Part shown: piece after piece, positions 63,600-64,000 of the stretch | Numbering within the stretch: the stretch's first letter is position 1 | Layout: every line of letters begins with the position of its first letter | NCBI RefSeq assembly: GCF_900187065.1 | Contig: NZ_LT906483.1 | Location: 2,542,001-2,606,000, forward strand | Direction of reading: 5' to 3' | Source: Mycolicibacterium thermoresistibile | GTDB lineage: Bacteria > Actinomycetota > Actinomycetes > Mycobacteriales > Mycobacteriaceae | DNA length: 64,000 nt | Made by a program: the position numbers and the translations under genes | The notes under the pieces: model-generated | Told to the model about the DNA's origin: nothing | The model's database searches: none | What the model saw: only the letters and a program-made list of their open reading frames with translations

Positions 63600-64000
63600 T
63601 CAGTCGGCGACGTTGAACGCGGTGATCACCTTCCGTGGTGTGATCCGGACGATCAATTCGCCGGGTACGCCGTTGCGGCGGCCGAATTCCTCGGCGCGAT
63701 CGGCGCCCATGTAGCGCCCGCCTATCCGGGTCGCGATGTCGAGCAGGTCGGCCGGGTCCTCGCTGATCGATGTGGTGCCCTGGACTTGAACGAAGGAGTA
63801 CGGCGGCTGTTCGTCATCGACGCAGAGGGTGACCCGTGGATCCCGCCGCATCGCCCGTGCTTTCGCGGTGTTCTGATCGGTGTTGAACACCAGGGTCTGT
63901 CCGTCGACGATGAACCACACCGGTACGACGAGCGGTCGGCCGTCGGCGGCCACGTACCCGAGCTTTCCGGTGCGGGTGCCCTCGGACAGGAAGGCGATCA
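63600..64000 (-). CDS. PPOX-class F420-dependent protein, partial
   Basis: The C-terminal 133 residues are visible; the frame is open to the right edge (AFLSEGTRTGKLGYVAADGRPLVVPVWFIVDGQTLVF), so the start is outside. It is a split barrel with ARAMRRDPRVTLCVDDEQPPYSFVQVQGTTSISED, then YMGADRAEEFGRRNGVPGELIVRITPRKVI, typical of Rv1155-like F420-binding enzymes. It may reduce biliverdin-like or other substrates with F420H2. It has a 129-base gap to the thioredoxin gene. Confidence 0.88.
   Translation of the reverse strand, partial: IAFLSEGTRTGKLGYVAADGRPLVVPVWFIVDGQTLVFNTDQNTAKARAMRRDPRVTLCVDDEQPPYSFVQVQGTTSISEDPADLLDIATRIGGRYMGADRAEEFGRRNGVPGELIVRITPRKVITAFNVAD

Overview
The window is about 64 kb of very GC-rich DNA. 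Dense, short-spaced genes use many GTG and TTG starts, and protein-by-protein recognition places it in Mycobacteriaceae, most likely a fast-growing Mycolicibacterium-type chromosome. Markers are rbpA, the ppm1/lnt pair, fxsA, an acn/acnR/ABC-F/echA12/thioredoxin block, F420-type PPOX proteins, an Rv0910-type SRPBCC protein, SCO6745 and Vms1/eRF1-like families, and an ECF biotin transporter. I see no phage, IS element, CRISPR array, rRNA or clear tRNA.

Layout. 1-4.5 kb: partial S4 RNA-binding gene, a gutted ABM-domain ghost, an FMN glutamate synthase-like gene, a serine hydrolase and an SRPBCC gene. 4.5-7.2 kb: FKBP lipoprotein divergent from bioY-bioM-bioN. 7.2-12.8 kb: lipoprotein, XRE-cupin regulator divergent from a methyltransferase, second serine hydrolase, a divergent ArsR/CadI-type metal module with a perfect 13-bp inverted repeat, and several very small ORFs. 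12.8-18 kb: stand-alone TrpB2 gene bracketed by two copies of a 15-bp palindrome, VOC protein, Vms1/eRF1-like protein divergent from a CBS-DUF2267 protein. 18-23.3 kb: a metal and corrinoid neighbourhood with a leaderless membrane-protein gene behind a TACTAC/GTAGTA operator, an extremely histidine-rich exported protein, and a convergent FecB/FecE/FecCD-type importer preceded by a cobalamin riboswitch. 23.3-28 kb: DUF-type membrane protein, APH-like kinase, SDR, P450 divergent from TetR. 28-36 kb: a large secreted Pro/Gly repeat protein, PLP decarboxylase, acyl-CoA thioesterase, TspO, MFS exporter, Rv0910-type SRPBCC.

36-40 kb: a tightly coupled three-gene signalling operon (REC-PP2C, CHASE3-HAMP histidine kinase, Rcp1-like receiver), then two small genes behind an IdeR-like iron box. 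40-50 kb: MBL protein, DUF6328 ghost, DoxX with an undecad-repeat tail, RDD protein, gluconokinase, SCO6745 protein, YnfA, kinase-AttH fusion, carboxylesterase, lipoprotein and small zinc protein. 50-56 kb: rbpA behind a SigH/SigE-type promoter, ppm1, lnt, amidohydrolase, fxsA, PPOX. 56-64 kb: acn block with a canonical AcnR operator, ending in a partial PPOX gene.

The most interesting parts are: the 18-23 kb metal/B12 region; the paired palindromes around trpB2; the iron-box-controlled DUF6400/zinc-ribbon pair; the three-gene phospho-signalling operon; the 188-base out-of-frame overlap of lnt and ppm1, which are fused in M. tuberculosis; and two genes that kept both ends but lost their middles. 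Start sites were chosen from ribosome-binding sites, overlaps and family alignment from memory. Family names come from motif recognition, not from database searches.
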